NCBI GenBank assembly: GCA_052171275.1
Contig: CM125795.1
Location: 1,550,001 to 1,614,000 of the forward strand
Direction: 5' to 3'
Source: Arsenophonus sp052171275
Lineage (GTDB): Bacteria; Pseudomonadota; Gammaproteobacteria; Enterobacterales; Enterobacteriaceae
Length of the DNA: 64,000 bases
Below the pieces are notes generated by a model. That model was not told where the DNA came from and did not search any database. It worked only from the letters and a program-made list of their open reading frames with translations. A program made the translations under genes and the position numbers. Position 1 is the stretch's first letter; the number at the start of each line of letters is the position of its first letter. This document shows positions 34,350 through 44,599 of the stretch, piece by piece.

Positions 34350-37300
34350 GATAATTACCTTTAATAAATTATGTTAAAAAAAATAAAGTTATAAAATAAC
34401 TTACTCAGTAAAACTAAAGTTTACCACAATTTCATTCTAAAACAATTGTTTGATGTAAATAAATAAAAAATATTTTTTATTTTTGTTTAAAATAAATTAA
34501 ATTCAAATAAATTTAATCATTAATAATTAACTAAAAATTTTACCAGTTAATTTTTTTTATTTCAATATTAATTTAAAACTGATAATTAGCAATATAACTT
34601 AATTTAAATTATTTTTATAGTTTATTTAAACTTAAAAAATTTATCTTAATAAATAATAATACAAAAAAACTAAATAAGATTCAGAAATTTTTATCTAAAT
34701 ATGTGTTTTAAATACAATCTTGGATTAAAATCTATAGGATGATTCCATATCATAAAAATTTTTTTCTAAAATTCAGATAGATATAAAAAAGATGATCATA
34801 AGATATAATTAGATAAAATTTTATCATTATAGTTAGTATTACTACAAATCTAAAAAGATCAAAATATTAGAAAAAATATTATATTTACAATTAATTATTA
34901 TTTTTGATAAATACAAATAATTCTTTTTATTTGTTTAAATATTATAATTAAAATTTATTATTTATATCAAAAGTTTTAATTAATTTAATAAATTATAATT
35001 ACATGATGTTGTTATATTTTTTTAATTTATAAAATAAGTAATTTACTATAATCGATATTTTTATTAACATAAGATTGGATATCTTATTTCATTAAAATTT
35101 AATTATAATATAATATATTATAATTAAATTATTAAATTTAAAATTAAACGTTCTTAATAATATAATAAATTTGTTAAATCAAGATTTATCAATAGTAAAA
35201 TGAATATAAATTCAAACATTTATTTAAAAAACATTTTATTTTGATAAATTAATGAACATTTATAGTTATTATAATTTTTTTCATCTACTTGTTTTATTTG
35301 ATAATAATTATTATTAATAAAATTAATGTTAATAGTCATTATTATTAATAATAAATCATTTTTATAAAACTAAATAAAATTTTTATTAAATAAATTTTTT
35401 TAATTAATAAAAACTTTTTAGATATTTCATAAAACATTATAAAAGAAATATATTAAGAAATTATATATATCTATTATGTATTAATTTTATATTGTTTATT
35501 TATAAATAAAAGTATTAATGAATTTTATTATAAAAACATATTTATAAATACTTATATAAAATAAATATTTTTGCTTTATATTCTATTGTTGGTAATATAA
35601 GATAACATTAATCACTTATTTTTAAATATTAAATTTAAAAACTTAAGTAAAATAGTAAAAACTTAATAATATCAAATATATTAGTTCATTATATAATTAT
35701 TAGTATAAATTTTATTATTAAATATTTAGAAATGTTACACACTTAAAAATGATTGATTTTAATTCAATAAATTAATTATTTATCTAAAAATATAATCTAT
35801 AGTAAAAATAACTAAGAAGCTAATATTTTAATCTTATTAAGATTTATTTAATTAAATATTTAATGATAAACTATTCTAAATTAGAATATAACGAACCTAA
35901 TGAAACATATATATTATTAAAATATTATTAATAATTTTATAAATTATCATATTGATTTATATTTTATTATAGTTTTAATGAAATTTTATTTCGTTATTAA
36001 ATAAGAAATTTTATAATAATTATTAAAAAACAAGTAACATGGAATATCTACTAATCGAATTTATCATTATAAAAATAACTTGCTTAAATATGTATACTAA
36101 TTATTTAAATTAGATTAATTATTAAAAATGTTTATTAATCGACTTTTTTAAAAAAAATTATTAATATATTTATAAAATATAATAGATTTAATCTATATAA
36201 TTTGTCTATTTATATTGTTATTTTTATTAATTATTTTATTATTAAATTTATAATATTAAATGTCATAAACTTAATTTTAAGTTTACTGAATATAAAAATT
36301 CATCTTATTTTATTATTGAAAATAAGTTTATTTATAAGAAATTGATTAAATCTTTCAATGAAACTAATTATTATGTTGGTATTAATTTAATTAAAAATTA
36401 TTAATTAAAAATTAATGATCTATTATTACTATGTAAAGAATATATCATAAACAATAGATATTTATTAATAATTCACAATTAGAATTATTAATAAATATAG
36501 ATAAACCTTTATCTAGTTAATACTATTTATTTGTGATAAATAATTTAATATTAAAATATTAAAAACTTTTTTAAATTATAAATATTAATATTTTTTAAAA
36601 AAAACTTAGTAAAATCTAACTAAATAATATAACAAAACTAGTAGAAAAAAATAAAATTATTAAAAAAATATATTATCGAAATATACTGTATTTTTATAAA
36701 CAATCAATATATCAATTCTATAAAATCAAGTAGTAATCAAAACAAAACAATATGATAAGACATATATATCTTATACTTCTAAAAATTAAAAATTTTTTAT
36801 TTTATTAAAATCATTGTATAAAAATTAAAAAATTTGAATTTTCATATTATTCATTTTAAATAATGTTAATAATTAGATTCTTAATTAAGAAGAATCCCTC
36901 ATTATATAAAGTTATAAATATTTTTTATGATAAAATAGTTGTTTTAGTTTTATATTAAAAATCTTATATAATTCCTTATAGTTAAATATTAAAATATAAA
37001 AACTACATTATATTTAATTATATACTAATAAATTTATTAAAAGATAGAATAATTTCAGACATTGTTTTTCTATCTATATACAATAATAGTAATTCTATAC
37101 TATATGAAACTTATTAAGTATAATATTATTAAATCATGATTTTACTCATTAAATATATAAACTAATATATAATTCTATGCTTTATAGTATTAACTGTCTT
37201 ATAGGATATTTTTATTTCTTAAACTACAATTAAATGATATATATAGATTTTATAAGTTTTAAAAATAACTCAATGTTTTTTCATTTTCTTAGTAAAAATA

Positions 37301-37523
37301 AAATATGATTCAATTAATCATATTTTGTTTTTACTTTAGGTATTGACTATTGACATTAAATTTATAAGAATCTTTAATTTTTATCACTAACTTTCAATAT
37401 AAGTAACCTTACAGACTAATAGTAGTTTATTCATACTAATTATCTATTATATTCATTTATTTTATATTATTAAAGTGTTTTTCTAATATAAAATTAATAA
37501 CTTTTTGTAATTAAATAGCCATA

Positions 37524-37563
37524 AAAAAACTTCTATTATTATAATTAATAATAGAAGTTTTTT
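37524..37563 (-). terminator. Strong bidirectional intrinsic terminator
   Basis: AAAAAACTTCTATTATT (37524-37540) and its exact complement (37547-37563) form a 17-bp stem with a 6-base loop, bounded by an A-run and a T-run. It has the textbook form on both strands. It lies about 870 bases past uvrB and 3.2 kb upstream of ybhL, so it does not directly end any surviving gene. Confidence 0.75.
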
Positions 37564-37632
37564 AAATTTTTATTATTTTTTAACTTAATTTTATTTTTAC
37601 TGATGCATTTATATTTTAAAGTATCAGTAAAA
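37524..37632 (-). ncRNA. Candidate small RNA ending at the 37.5-kb terminator
   Basis: On the minus strand a hairpin (TTTTACTGAT 37595-37604 with ATCAGTAAAA 37623-37632) stands about 30 bases before the perfect terminator at 37524-37563. A stem followed by an intrinsic terminator is the usual plan of an enterobacterial small RNA. A 32-codon ATG frame (minus strand from about 37644) overlaps it but is Lys/Asn-rich and unlike any known protein. Family unknown; a relic 3' end of the lost moa/ybhK transcript is the main alternative. Confidence 0.35.
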
Positions 37633-38434
37633 GATTTATCCATTTTTTTAAAAAAAAGTTAATACATATATTAATTTAATTTTTATATATTAAAAATTAA
37701 ATTACTTTTATTATCAATAATATTTAGAAATATTTTTTCAAAATTTAAAGTTTTCTATATTTTTAATACCTTAAAATTAAAAATATTTATATGTGTTTTT
37801 AAATATTTTTTCTATTATTGAGAGAAATGTTAAGTATTATTTATTAGCTATATATCTAGTGATATATAGACAAAATTAGAAATTAATTAGTTATATAAAC
37901 TAAAGAATTTCAATTTATGAATTATTCATTATAAGATTTTATTTATAAAAACATCTTATTTTAAGATATTATCTTTATTTATATATTAAATAGAAAAATT
38001 AGATTTTTTATAAATTATAATAATTATATATAAATATATTTATATTATTTTATCTTATAGTTAATTAATCAAATTTTATAAATAAATTTAATTATTAATA
38101 GGAAATTTTATTTTATTAAAGGATGATGTATCATAAAAAACTTATGTAAAAATATTATAAATTAATTATTTTATAGGTAAAGATAAAGATCTTTATGTAT
38201 CTTCAGCATATTTAAATATAATTTAATCAAAAAAATTTTCATCATCATATCTTGATTAAATAAATAATAGTTAATAATTGAGTTTTACATATTTAACTAA
38301 ATAATATATATGCTATATAACATATATTAAATATTATTTTTATTAATTCAAAATAGATAAATTTATACCTTATTTTATTGGATAAATTAAGTAATTTAAA
38401 ATAAATTTGATAAAAATAATTATTTTTAAAAAAA

Positions 38435-40441
38435 TTAAAAAAATTGTTTACGTAATAATTTTATATTATCACGTAAATTAGCAGCTTGTTCAAATTCTAA
38501 ATCTTTAACATAACGATACATTTCTATTTCTAACTCCTGAATTTTAATCTCTAATTCTTTTGTCGAAAGTTTCTTGTAATTTTCTATAATTTGTGATATT
38601 TTTATTTTTTTGTTTTTATCTCTTTTTGTTGATATAAATGATCCAACATCTAAAATATCTTTAATTTTTTTATTTATACTTTTAGGTATAATGCTATATT
38701 GTTTATTATATGCAATTTGCTTTTCCCGACGACGTTTAGTTTCTTTAATCGCTTTAGCCATCGAACCTGTAACTTTATCTCCATATAAAATAGCCTTACC
38801 ATTAAGATTACGTGCTGCTCGTCCAATCGTCTGTATTAATGAATACTCTGAACGCAAAAACCCTTCTTTATCTGCATCTAAAATAGCAACTAACGATACC
38901 TCTGGTATATCCAACCCTTCACGTAATAAATTAATTCCTATTAAAACATCAAATAACCCTAAACGCAAGTCACGAATAATTTCAACTCGTTCAACTGTAT
39001 CAACATCTGAATGTAAATAACGAACCTTAATATCATGTTCTTGAAGATAATCAGTTAAATCTTCTGCCATTCTTTTAGTTAAAGTTGTTACTAACACTCG
39101 TTGATTTATAACTGTACGTAAATTTATCTCATATAATAAATCATCAATTTGAGTAGTAGCTGGACGAACTTCAATTTCAGGATCAAGCAAACCAGTTGGT
39201 CTGACAACTTGTTCAATAATTTTATTAACTGATTTTTTTAATTCATACTTACCTGGCGTAGCAGAAATATAAATTGTTTGCGGAGAAAGTGCTTCAAATT
39301 CATCAAAATTTAAAGGACGATTATCCAATGCAGAAGATAGTCGAAAACCATATTCTATTAATGTCTCCTTTCGTGCTCTATCACCACGATACATGCTACT
39401 AATCTGTGGAATAGTAACATGAGATTCATCAATAACTAATAAGCTATCTGATGGCAAATAATCTAACAAAGTTGGTGGAGGCTCACCACTTGAGCGACCA
39501 GAAAAATAGCGTGAATAATTTTCAATACCAGAACAATATCCAAGTTCACTCATCATTTCTAAATCAAACTGAGTGCGTTCTTTCAATCTCTGTTCTTCAA
39601 CTAATTTATTATTTTTTAATAAAAATTTACGTTTTTCTGCTAATTCGATTTTAATTTCTTCTATGGCTTTAATTATACATTCACGTGGAGTCGCATAATG
39701 AGTTTTAGGATAAATCGTAAATCTTGGTATATTATGTTGTATCTGTCCAGTTAATGGATCAAAAAGTAGAAGTCGCTCTATTTCTTGATCAAATAATTCA
39801 ATTCGTAATGCATTTTTATGTGATTCTGCTGGAAAAATATCAATCACTTCTCCTCTAACTCTAAATGTACCTCGTTGAAATATTTGATCACTTCGGAGAT
39901 ATTTCAAATCTGTTAGACGATGTAAAATAGTACGTTGGTCAATAATCATACCATTAGTTAAATGAAGTATCATTTTTAAATAACTATGAGGATCACCTAA
40001 TCCATAAATTACTGATACAGAAGCAACAATAATAACATCTCGTCTTTCAATAAGTGCTTTGGTAGCAGATAGGCGCATTTGTTCGATATGTTCATTGATA
40101 GAAGCGTCTTTTTCAATAAAAGTATCTGAACTTAGCAAATATGCTTCTGGTTGATAATAATCATAATAAGAAACAAAATATTCAACAGCATTTTTAGGGA
40201 AAAAAGCCTTCATTTCACTATATAATTGTGCTGCTAATGTTTTATTATGAGCCATTACTATTACTGGTCTGTTAATTTGTGCAATAACATTAGCAATAGT
40301 AAACGTTTTACCAGATCCAGTAACACCAAGAAGCGTTTGATGAGTTAATCCATCATTTATACCTTTGATTAATTTTTTTATTGCTATAGGCTGATCACCA
40401 GCAGGCTGAAATTCAGCATGTAATTTAAAAACTCTACTCAT
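38435..40441 (-). CDS. uvrB: UvrABC system protein B
   Basis: DNA-damage verification subunit of nucleotide excision repair; helicase-like ATPase that works with UvrA and UvrC. The 668-residue protein (E. coli 673) has Walker A GVTGSGKT at about 39-46, the beta-hairpin region YYDYYQPEAYLLSSDTFIEKD at about 92-112, the DESH box near 338, helicase motifs V/VI (LLREGLDIPEV and IQTIGRAARN) and the C-terminal UVR domain that binds UvrC (DLEFEQAANLRDNIKLLRK). The ATG has only a weak AGAG upstream. In E. coli uvrB directly follows bioD, as here, with a 460-bp gap. Intact, while the four neighbouring bio genes are broken, which argues that the lesions there are not a local assembly problem. Confidence 0.98.
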   Translation of the reverse strand: MSRVFKLHAEFQPAGDQPIAIKKLIKGINDGLTHQTLLGVTGSGKTFTIANVIAQINRPVIVMAHNKTLAAQLYSEMKAFFPKNAVEYFVSYYDYYQPEAYLLSSDTFIEKDASINEHIEQMRLSATKALIERRDVIIVASVSVIYGLGDPHSYLKMILHLTNGMIIDQRTILHRLTDLKYLRSDQIFQRGTFRVRGEVIDIFPAESHKNALRIELFDQEIERLLLFDPLTGQIQHNIPRFTIYPKTHYATPRECIIKAIEEIKIELAEKRKFLLKNNKLVEEQRLKERTQFDLEMMSELGYCSGIENYSRYFSGRSSGEPPPTLLDYLPSDSLLVIDESHVTIPQISSMYRGDRARKETLIEYGFRLSSALDNRPLNFDEFEALSPQTIYISATPGKYELKKSVNKIIEQVVRPTGLLDPEIEVRPATTQIDDLLYEINLRTVINQRVLVTTLTKRMAEDLTDYLQEHDIKVRYLHSDVDTVERVEIIRDLRLGLFDVLIGINLLREGLDIPEVSLVAILDADKEGFLRSEYSLIQTIGRAARNLNGKAILYGDKVTGSMAKAIKETKRRREKQIAYNKQYSIIPKSINKKIKDILDVGSFISTKRDKNKKIKISQIIENYKKLSTKELEIKIQELEIEMYRYVKDLEFEQAANLRDNIKLLRKQFF

Positions 40442-40905
40442 TTAACGTTCTCTAATAAATATTTATATCATATCAAAAAAAACACTTCTAATATCAACAT
40501 ATCTAAAAAAATAGATTTAAATTATAACTAATTATTGCATGTGTTTATTATTTAAATAAATAATCCTAAGCTAGAATAGTTATTTATATTATAAAAAGCT
40601 TATTTTATACATAATCTATTAATAATTTTATGAATTTCACTTTATTAATTTAAATATTAGCAATCATGTAAATAAACGTTATAATCTGAGTATAGATTAG
40701 TTATCATAACTTTTCTACATAAAATACATAAAATTATTAAGAAGAATAGCGGATAACTCAATAAATTATTTTTAAAAAAAATTTATAAAACTTTGATCTT
40801 GCTATCAAAAAAATAAAATTAAAATAATACTTTATTTTTTGATTTTATTAATTGTATGCTATATTAAATATATATAAAATAAATCTTTCTTAAATAAAAA
40901 TATTT

Positions 40906-41572
40906 TTATAAAATTTTACTTAAATTAATAAATTTACCAATCGAATTTGATCTCCAATCAGGCAAATATGGAATAATGCCTAAACATGGTGCTGATAGCA
41001 TATTTTGTAATGTTAACAAATAATTTATTTTATACTGATCTGGTAAAATAATTTCATTAGCTACCCAACCTACAAATAATAAACCGTCTTTTTCAATTGC
41101 TTGTGCTGTTAATATTGCACGGTTAATATAACCTAATTTAATTCCAACTGCTACTATAACTGGTAATTTATGTTGTACAAACCAATCAGCTAAAGTTTTC
41201 TCATTCGAAAATGGTGTATACCATCTACCAATACCTTCGATAATTATTAAGTTAGCAATTTTTTTTAATTTATTTAATCATATACTAATTATCTGCCAAT
41301 CGATAATCTCTCCTGTTATCTGGTTAGCAATATGGGTGAAGTTCTTTGAGAAAAAGTAATAGGATTAACATCATGATAATTTAATTTTAGACTGCTATTT
41401 TTCATTAATAATTCAGCATCTGAATTCCTTAAATCACACATTAATTTATCACTTCCAGATGATATTGGTTTATAACCTGCTGTTATATAACCATGATTTG
41501 TTGCTGCTTGTAGCAACGCACAACTAACAACAGTTTTACCTATATCTATATCAGTTCCTGTTAAAAAAACAT
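40906..41572 (-). pseudogene. bioD: Dethiobiotin synthetase, broken
   Basis: The BioD sequence can be followed to the end: TGTDIDIGKTVVSCALLQAA (P-loop), AGYKPISSGS, LRNSDAELLM, then after a frameshift SPHIANQITGEIIDWQ, an in-frame TGA, IIIEGIGRWYTPFS, LGYINRAILTAQAI and GKFINLSKIL. Lesions seen: (1) the ATG at 41570-41572 runs into a T7 tract one base short of keeping the frame (stop after two codons); (2) a one-base loss near 41340; (3) a TGA near 41280; plus changes in the EGAGGW motif. The stop of bioC is directly adjacent to this ATG, as in an operon. Too many lesions to be active. Confidence 0.93.
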
Positions 41573-42327
41573 TTATTCACGATATAACATTCCATAAACA
41601 AGTTGATAAGTTAATGGGAATTTTTATTAATATAAGGATAATAATTGATTAATTTATCTAAGTGATTTTTAGTCATTAGACCTTGATATTGACGGCCATC
41701 TATTAAATAAGTAGCTCCAATACCCTTTAAAGATTGTATTAAAGAAGAAAATGAAGAGTAAATTAAATGTGAAGATCGTTGTTCAAGAGTATATGTCCAA
41801 TTACTACAAATACACTTAATTTCTTCAAAAGTCATAAAAGAATTAATGTGACGATTATTATCAACTTCTTTCCAAGACTGTTGTAGTTCTATTAATGAAC
41901 CTTTAATTAAAGTAGAAAAAGCAACTATTCCACCTTTCTTTGTAATACGATATAGCTCATTTAATGTAGTATATAAATTACTACACTACTGTATAGCAAG
42001 ATGACTAAAACAAATATCGATACTTTCATTAGCTAATGGCAAAAACTCCATATCGGCTTGGATATAACTATTAGCTGTTTGTTTTTGTTTTGCAATAATT
42101 AACATGGATGAAGATAAATCAAATGCAATAACTTTTTTTCCTACTGACTTCCATTTCTCACTAAAATAACCAGTACCACAACCAGCATCTAAAACTATAT
42201 TACTTGAAATAGAATATAGAGAATCAAATAAATATTGACCACTTTGTTGTTGAAATAACGCATTATTATCATAATTTTTAGCCGCTCGCCCAAAAGCATG
42301 AGCAATCGCTTGTTTATCTATCGACAT
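41573..42327 (-). pseudogene. bioC: Malonyl-ACP O-methyltransferase, broken
   Basis: SAM-dependent methyltransferase that starts pimelate synthesis for biotin. From MSIDKQAIAHAFGRAA the frame runs through the SAM motif LDAGCGTGYFSEKW and DMEFLPLA to LAIQ-stop-C. E. coli has AVQWC, so a Trp codon has become TAG (near 41986). The same frame then continues through ELYRITKKGGIVAFSTL and SLKGIGATYLIDGR. Near 41610 a shift in an A-run takes the end out of frame (FPLTYQLVYGMLYRE continues in another frame to a TAA adjacent to the bioD ATG). With only one nonsense and one frameshift this is the least damaged of the broken bio genes. It overlaps the bioF end by 14 bases. Confidence 0.92.
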
Positions 42328-43488
42328 AATAGTTAAAAAATTCATTTAACGCTTTTATTAACTGTGCAATATCAGATAATCGATGATTAGCCATCAACGC
42401 AATTCTTAGTCTTGCACTACCATGTGGTACAAGTTGGCGGACGAATTGCTTGAATAAAAAATCCTCTATGAAGTAAAAATTGAAATATTTGTAAACAACT
42501 GTAACTACTACCAATAATTAATGGCTGAATTGCACTATAGGAATTTAATAATGGGAAATTATAGCAATTAGATAATTTACGAAAGTAATCAATATTACGT
42601 TTTAAATTTTCTCTTAATTTATCTTCTTTACGAATTTGTTTAATAGCCTCAGATAATGCTACCGCTTGAGCTGGTGGCATTGATGTGCTATAAATTAAAT
42701 GACGTGCATATTGTAGAAAATAGTCAATAGTCTTTTCATCACAAAGTAATGCCGCTCCACTAAGACCTAAAGCTTTACCAAACGTTACTAGTAGCAGTTC
42801 AGGTTTTATATTATGTAAATAACAACTACCTCTCTTCCTTGATCGCCTCTAACACCAATTCCATGGGCATCATCCACTAATAACCATGCATGCGACTCCA
42901 TTGTCACTTTTTGCAATTGAGATAAAGGGGGCCACTATCACCATACATACTAAATATTCCTTCAGTAGCAACCAATATTTTACCTATATATTTTTTTACT
43001 GACAAAATATTTTTTAAAGAATCAGGTTGATTATGAATAAAACGTTTTAATGTTGCTGGTGATAACATTGCTGCTTCTAACAATGATATATGACTGAGTT
43101 TATCAGCTATAATACTATCATTTTTTTCATTAATGTCATAATTACGCTTTGATTTACGGAATATCCAGAAGTAAATAATAAAGCACGTGGATATCCTAAC
43201 CAATCAGCAAGTTGTTGCTCTAATTTAGCATGAGCATTATTATAACCAATAACATGACCTGAACCTCCGCTACCCATTCTACATTGTTTTAATCCTGTTT
43301 GCCAAGCCTTAATAATTACTAAATTATGACTTAATCCTAAATAATCATTACTAGAAAAATTAATATACTATTTTTGATTGAAGATTACTGGTACGTACAT
43401 CATTGTTCTTTATCATTTGTCGTTGACGCCATAATCCTTGTTGTTTGCACATATCAAGCTGACTGGTTAAAAATATTGACAAATTCAT
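42314..43488 (-). pseudogene. bioF: 8-amino-7-oxononanoate synthase, broken
   Basis: PLP enzyme joining pimeloyl thioester and alanine. Pieces in order: MNLSIFLTSQLDM start at 43488, NFSSNDYLGLS, GYPRALLFTSGYSVNQSVI, IIADKLSHISLLEAAMLSP, VATEGIFSMYGDSG, LLVDDAHGIGVRGDQGR, the PLP-lysine region TFGKALGLSG, STSMPPAQAVAL, YSAIQPLIIG, and SARLRIALMANHRL. At least five frameshifts separate them: near 43360, an A7 tract at 43121-43127 where eight are needed, near 42930, a duplicated AG near 42835, and an extra T near 42430. Every piece is still well conserved, so inactivation is recent. Confidence 0.93.
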
Positions 43489-43583
43489 TTCATATATTTC
43501 GTTATAAAAATTATTCTATATTTATCTATATTATAATTTTTCTCTAATCTCTTATTTTTTTATTAGTAATTAACTATAGATTT

Positions 43584-44531
43584 TTAGTTGTTTAGATTAA
43601 TATTTAACTTTCGAAAAAGTTGTTGATCTTTATCACGTTTTTGATTACTAGACGTTAATAATTTAGAACCATAAAAAAGAGAATTAGCTCCAGCCATAAA
43701 ACAAAGTGCTTGCATTTGTTCATTCATCTGTTCACGACCAGCTGAAAGTCTTACAAAAGATGTTGGCATCATAATACGAGCAACAGCAATAGTGCGAATA
43801 AAATCAAATGAATCAACATCTTTATTATCTTCAAATGGTGTACCTTTTATCCTTATTAATAAATTAATTGGTACACTTTCAGGAATTTTAGGTAAATTAG
43901 CTAATTGAACAAATAAAGAAGCTCGATCACTAACTTTTTCACCTAATCCAATAATTCCACCAGAACATAGCTTAATACCTGTCTGACGAACTTTATGAAT
44001 AGTATCAAGACGATCTTGATATGTTCGTGTAGTAATAACAGAATGATAAAATTCAGGTGAAGTGTCTAGATTATGATTGTAATAATCAAGTCCAGCATTT
44101 GCTAATTTTTTTGCTTGTTGAATATTTAGTTTACCTAGTGTCATGCAAGTTTCCATACCTAATTCTTTTACTTCTTTCACCATCGTTTCTAGATGATGCA
44201 TATCACGTTCATGTGGATTTCTCCATGCAGCGCCCATGCAGAAACGAGTTGAACCTGTTTTTTTAGCTTCTCTAGCAAATTTAATAACATGTTGAACATT
44301 TAATAATCGTTCAGTTTTTAATCCAGTCTTATAGTGAGCGCTTTGAGGACAATATTTACAATCTTCTGAACAGGAACCAGTTTTTATTGATAATAGAGTA
44401 CTAATCTGTATCTGTTGAGGATCAAAATGTAATCGATGAATTTGCTGAGCTTGAAAAAGTAATTCAAAAAAAGGTATATCAAATAATATTTTTGCCTTGT
44501 TAATCGTCCACGGCTTTTCTATTTTCACCAT
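43584..44531 (-). CDS. bioB: Biotin synthase (radical SAM)
   Basis: Inserts sulfur into dethiobiotin, the last step of biotin synthesis. The 315-residue product has an intact radical-SAM CxxxCxxC motif (CSEDCKYC, about 54-61) binding the [4Fe-4S] cluster, and all ligands of the auxiliary [2Fe-2S] cluster: Cys of RFCMGAA, METCMTLG and KLCSGG, and Arg of RLSAGREQ. YNHNLDTSPEFY and the TIM-barrel core are complete. E. coli BioB is 346 residues; about 30 C-terminal residues are missing here. Just past the TAA, codons reading KRLEKNYNIDKYR resemble the lost tail, interrupted by stops. AGGAG precedes the ATG. It is the only open gene of the bio cluster and divergent from broken bioA. Confidence 0.95.
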   Translation of the reverse strand: MVKIEKPWTINKAKILFDIPFFELLFQAQQIHRLHFDPQQIQISTLLSIKTGSCSEDCKYCPQSAHYKTGLKTERLLNVQHVIKFAREAKKTGSTRFCMGAAWRNPHERDMHHLETMVKEVKELGMETCMTLGKLNIQQAKKLANAGLDYYNHNLDTSPEFYHSVITTRTYQDRLDTIHKVRQTGIKLCSGGIIGLGEKVSDRASLFVQLANLPKIPESVPINLLIRIKGTPFEDNKDVDSFDFIRTIAVARIMMPTSFVRLSAGREQMNEQMQALCFMAGANSLFYGSKLLTSSNQKRDKDQQLFRKLNINLNN

Positions 44532-44599
44532 TTTCTCCTGAAATAAAAAGTATTGCTAGTTTAAATAACCTCGTTATTATATCAACTGAAATAAATAAA
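44532..44599. promoter_or_regulatory. bioB/bioA divergent promoter region
   Basis: In E. coli this space holds face-to-face promoters and the BirA operator (TTGTAAACC and its complement 15-16 bases apart). That operator is not recognisable here. A shorter palindrome AATAAC-CTC-GTTATT (44564-44578) sits at the centre and could be a degenerate remnant, but it is too short to be sure. The bioB Shine-Dalgarno (AGGAG) lies at the left edge. Confidence 0.4.

Larger units (their letters stand above)
34350..38434. other. 4.1-kb gene-free interval at the ancestral moa/ybhK position
   Basis: E. coli has ybhK and moaABCDE between uvrB and ybhL. No part of these was recognised, so molybdopterin synthesis genes have been lost here. 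The only strong feature is the terminator/hairpin pair at 37524-37632. Confidence 0.55.

Noticed and set aside
38610..39020. 136-codon open frame on the + strand
   Set aside because: It is fully antisense to conserved uvrB motifs and has no ribosome site or family similarity; a shadow frame.
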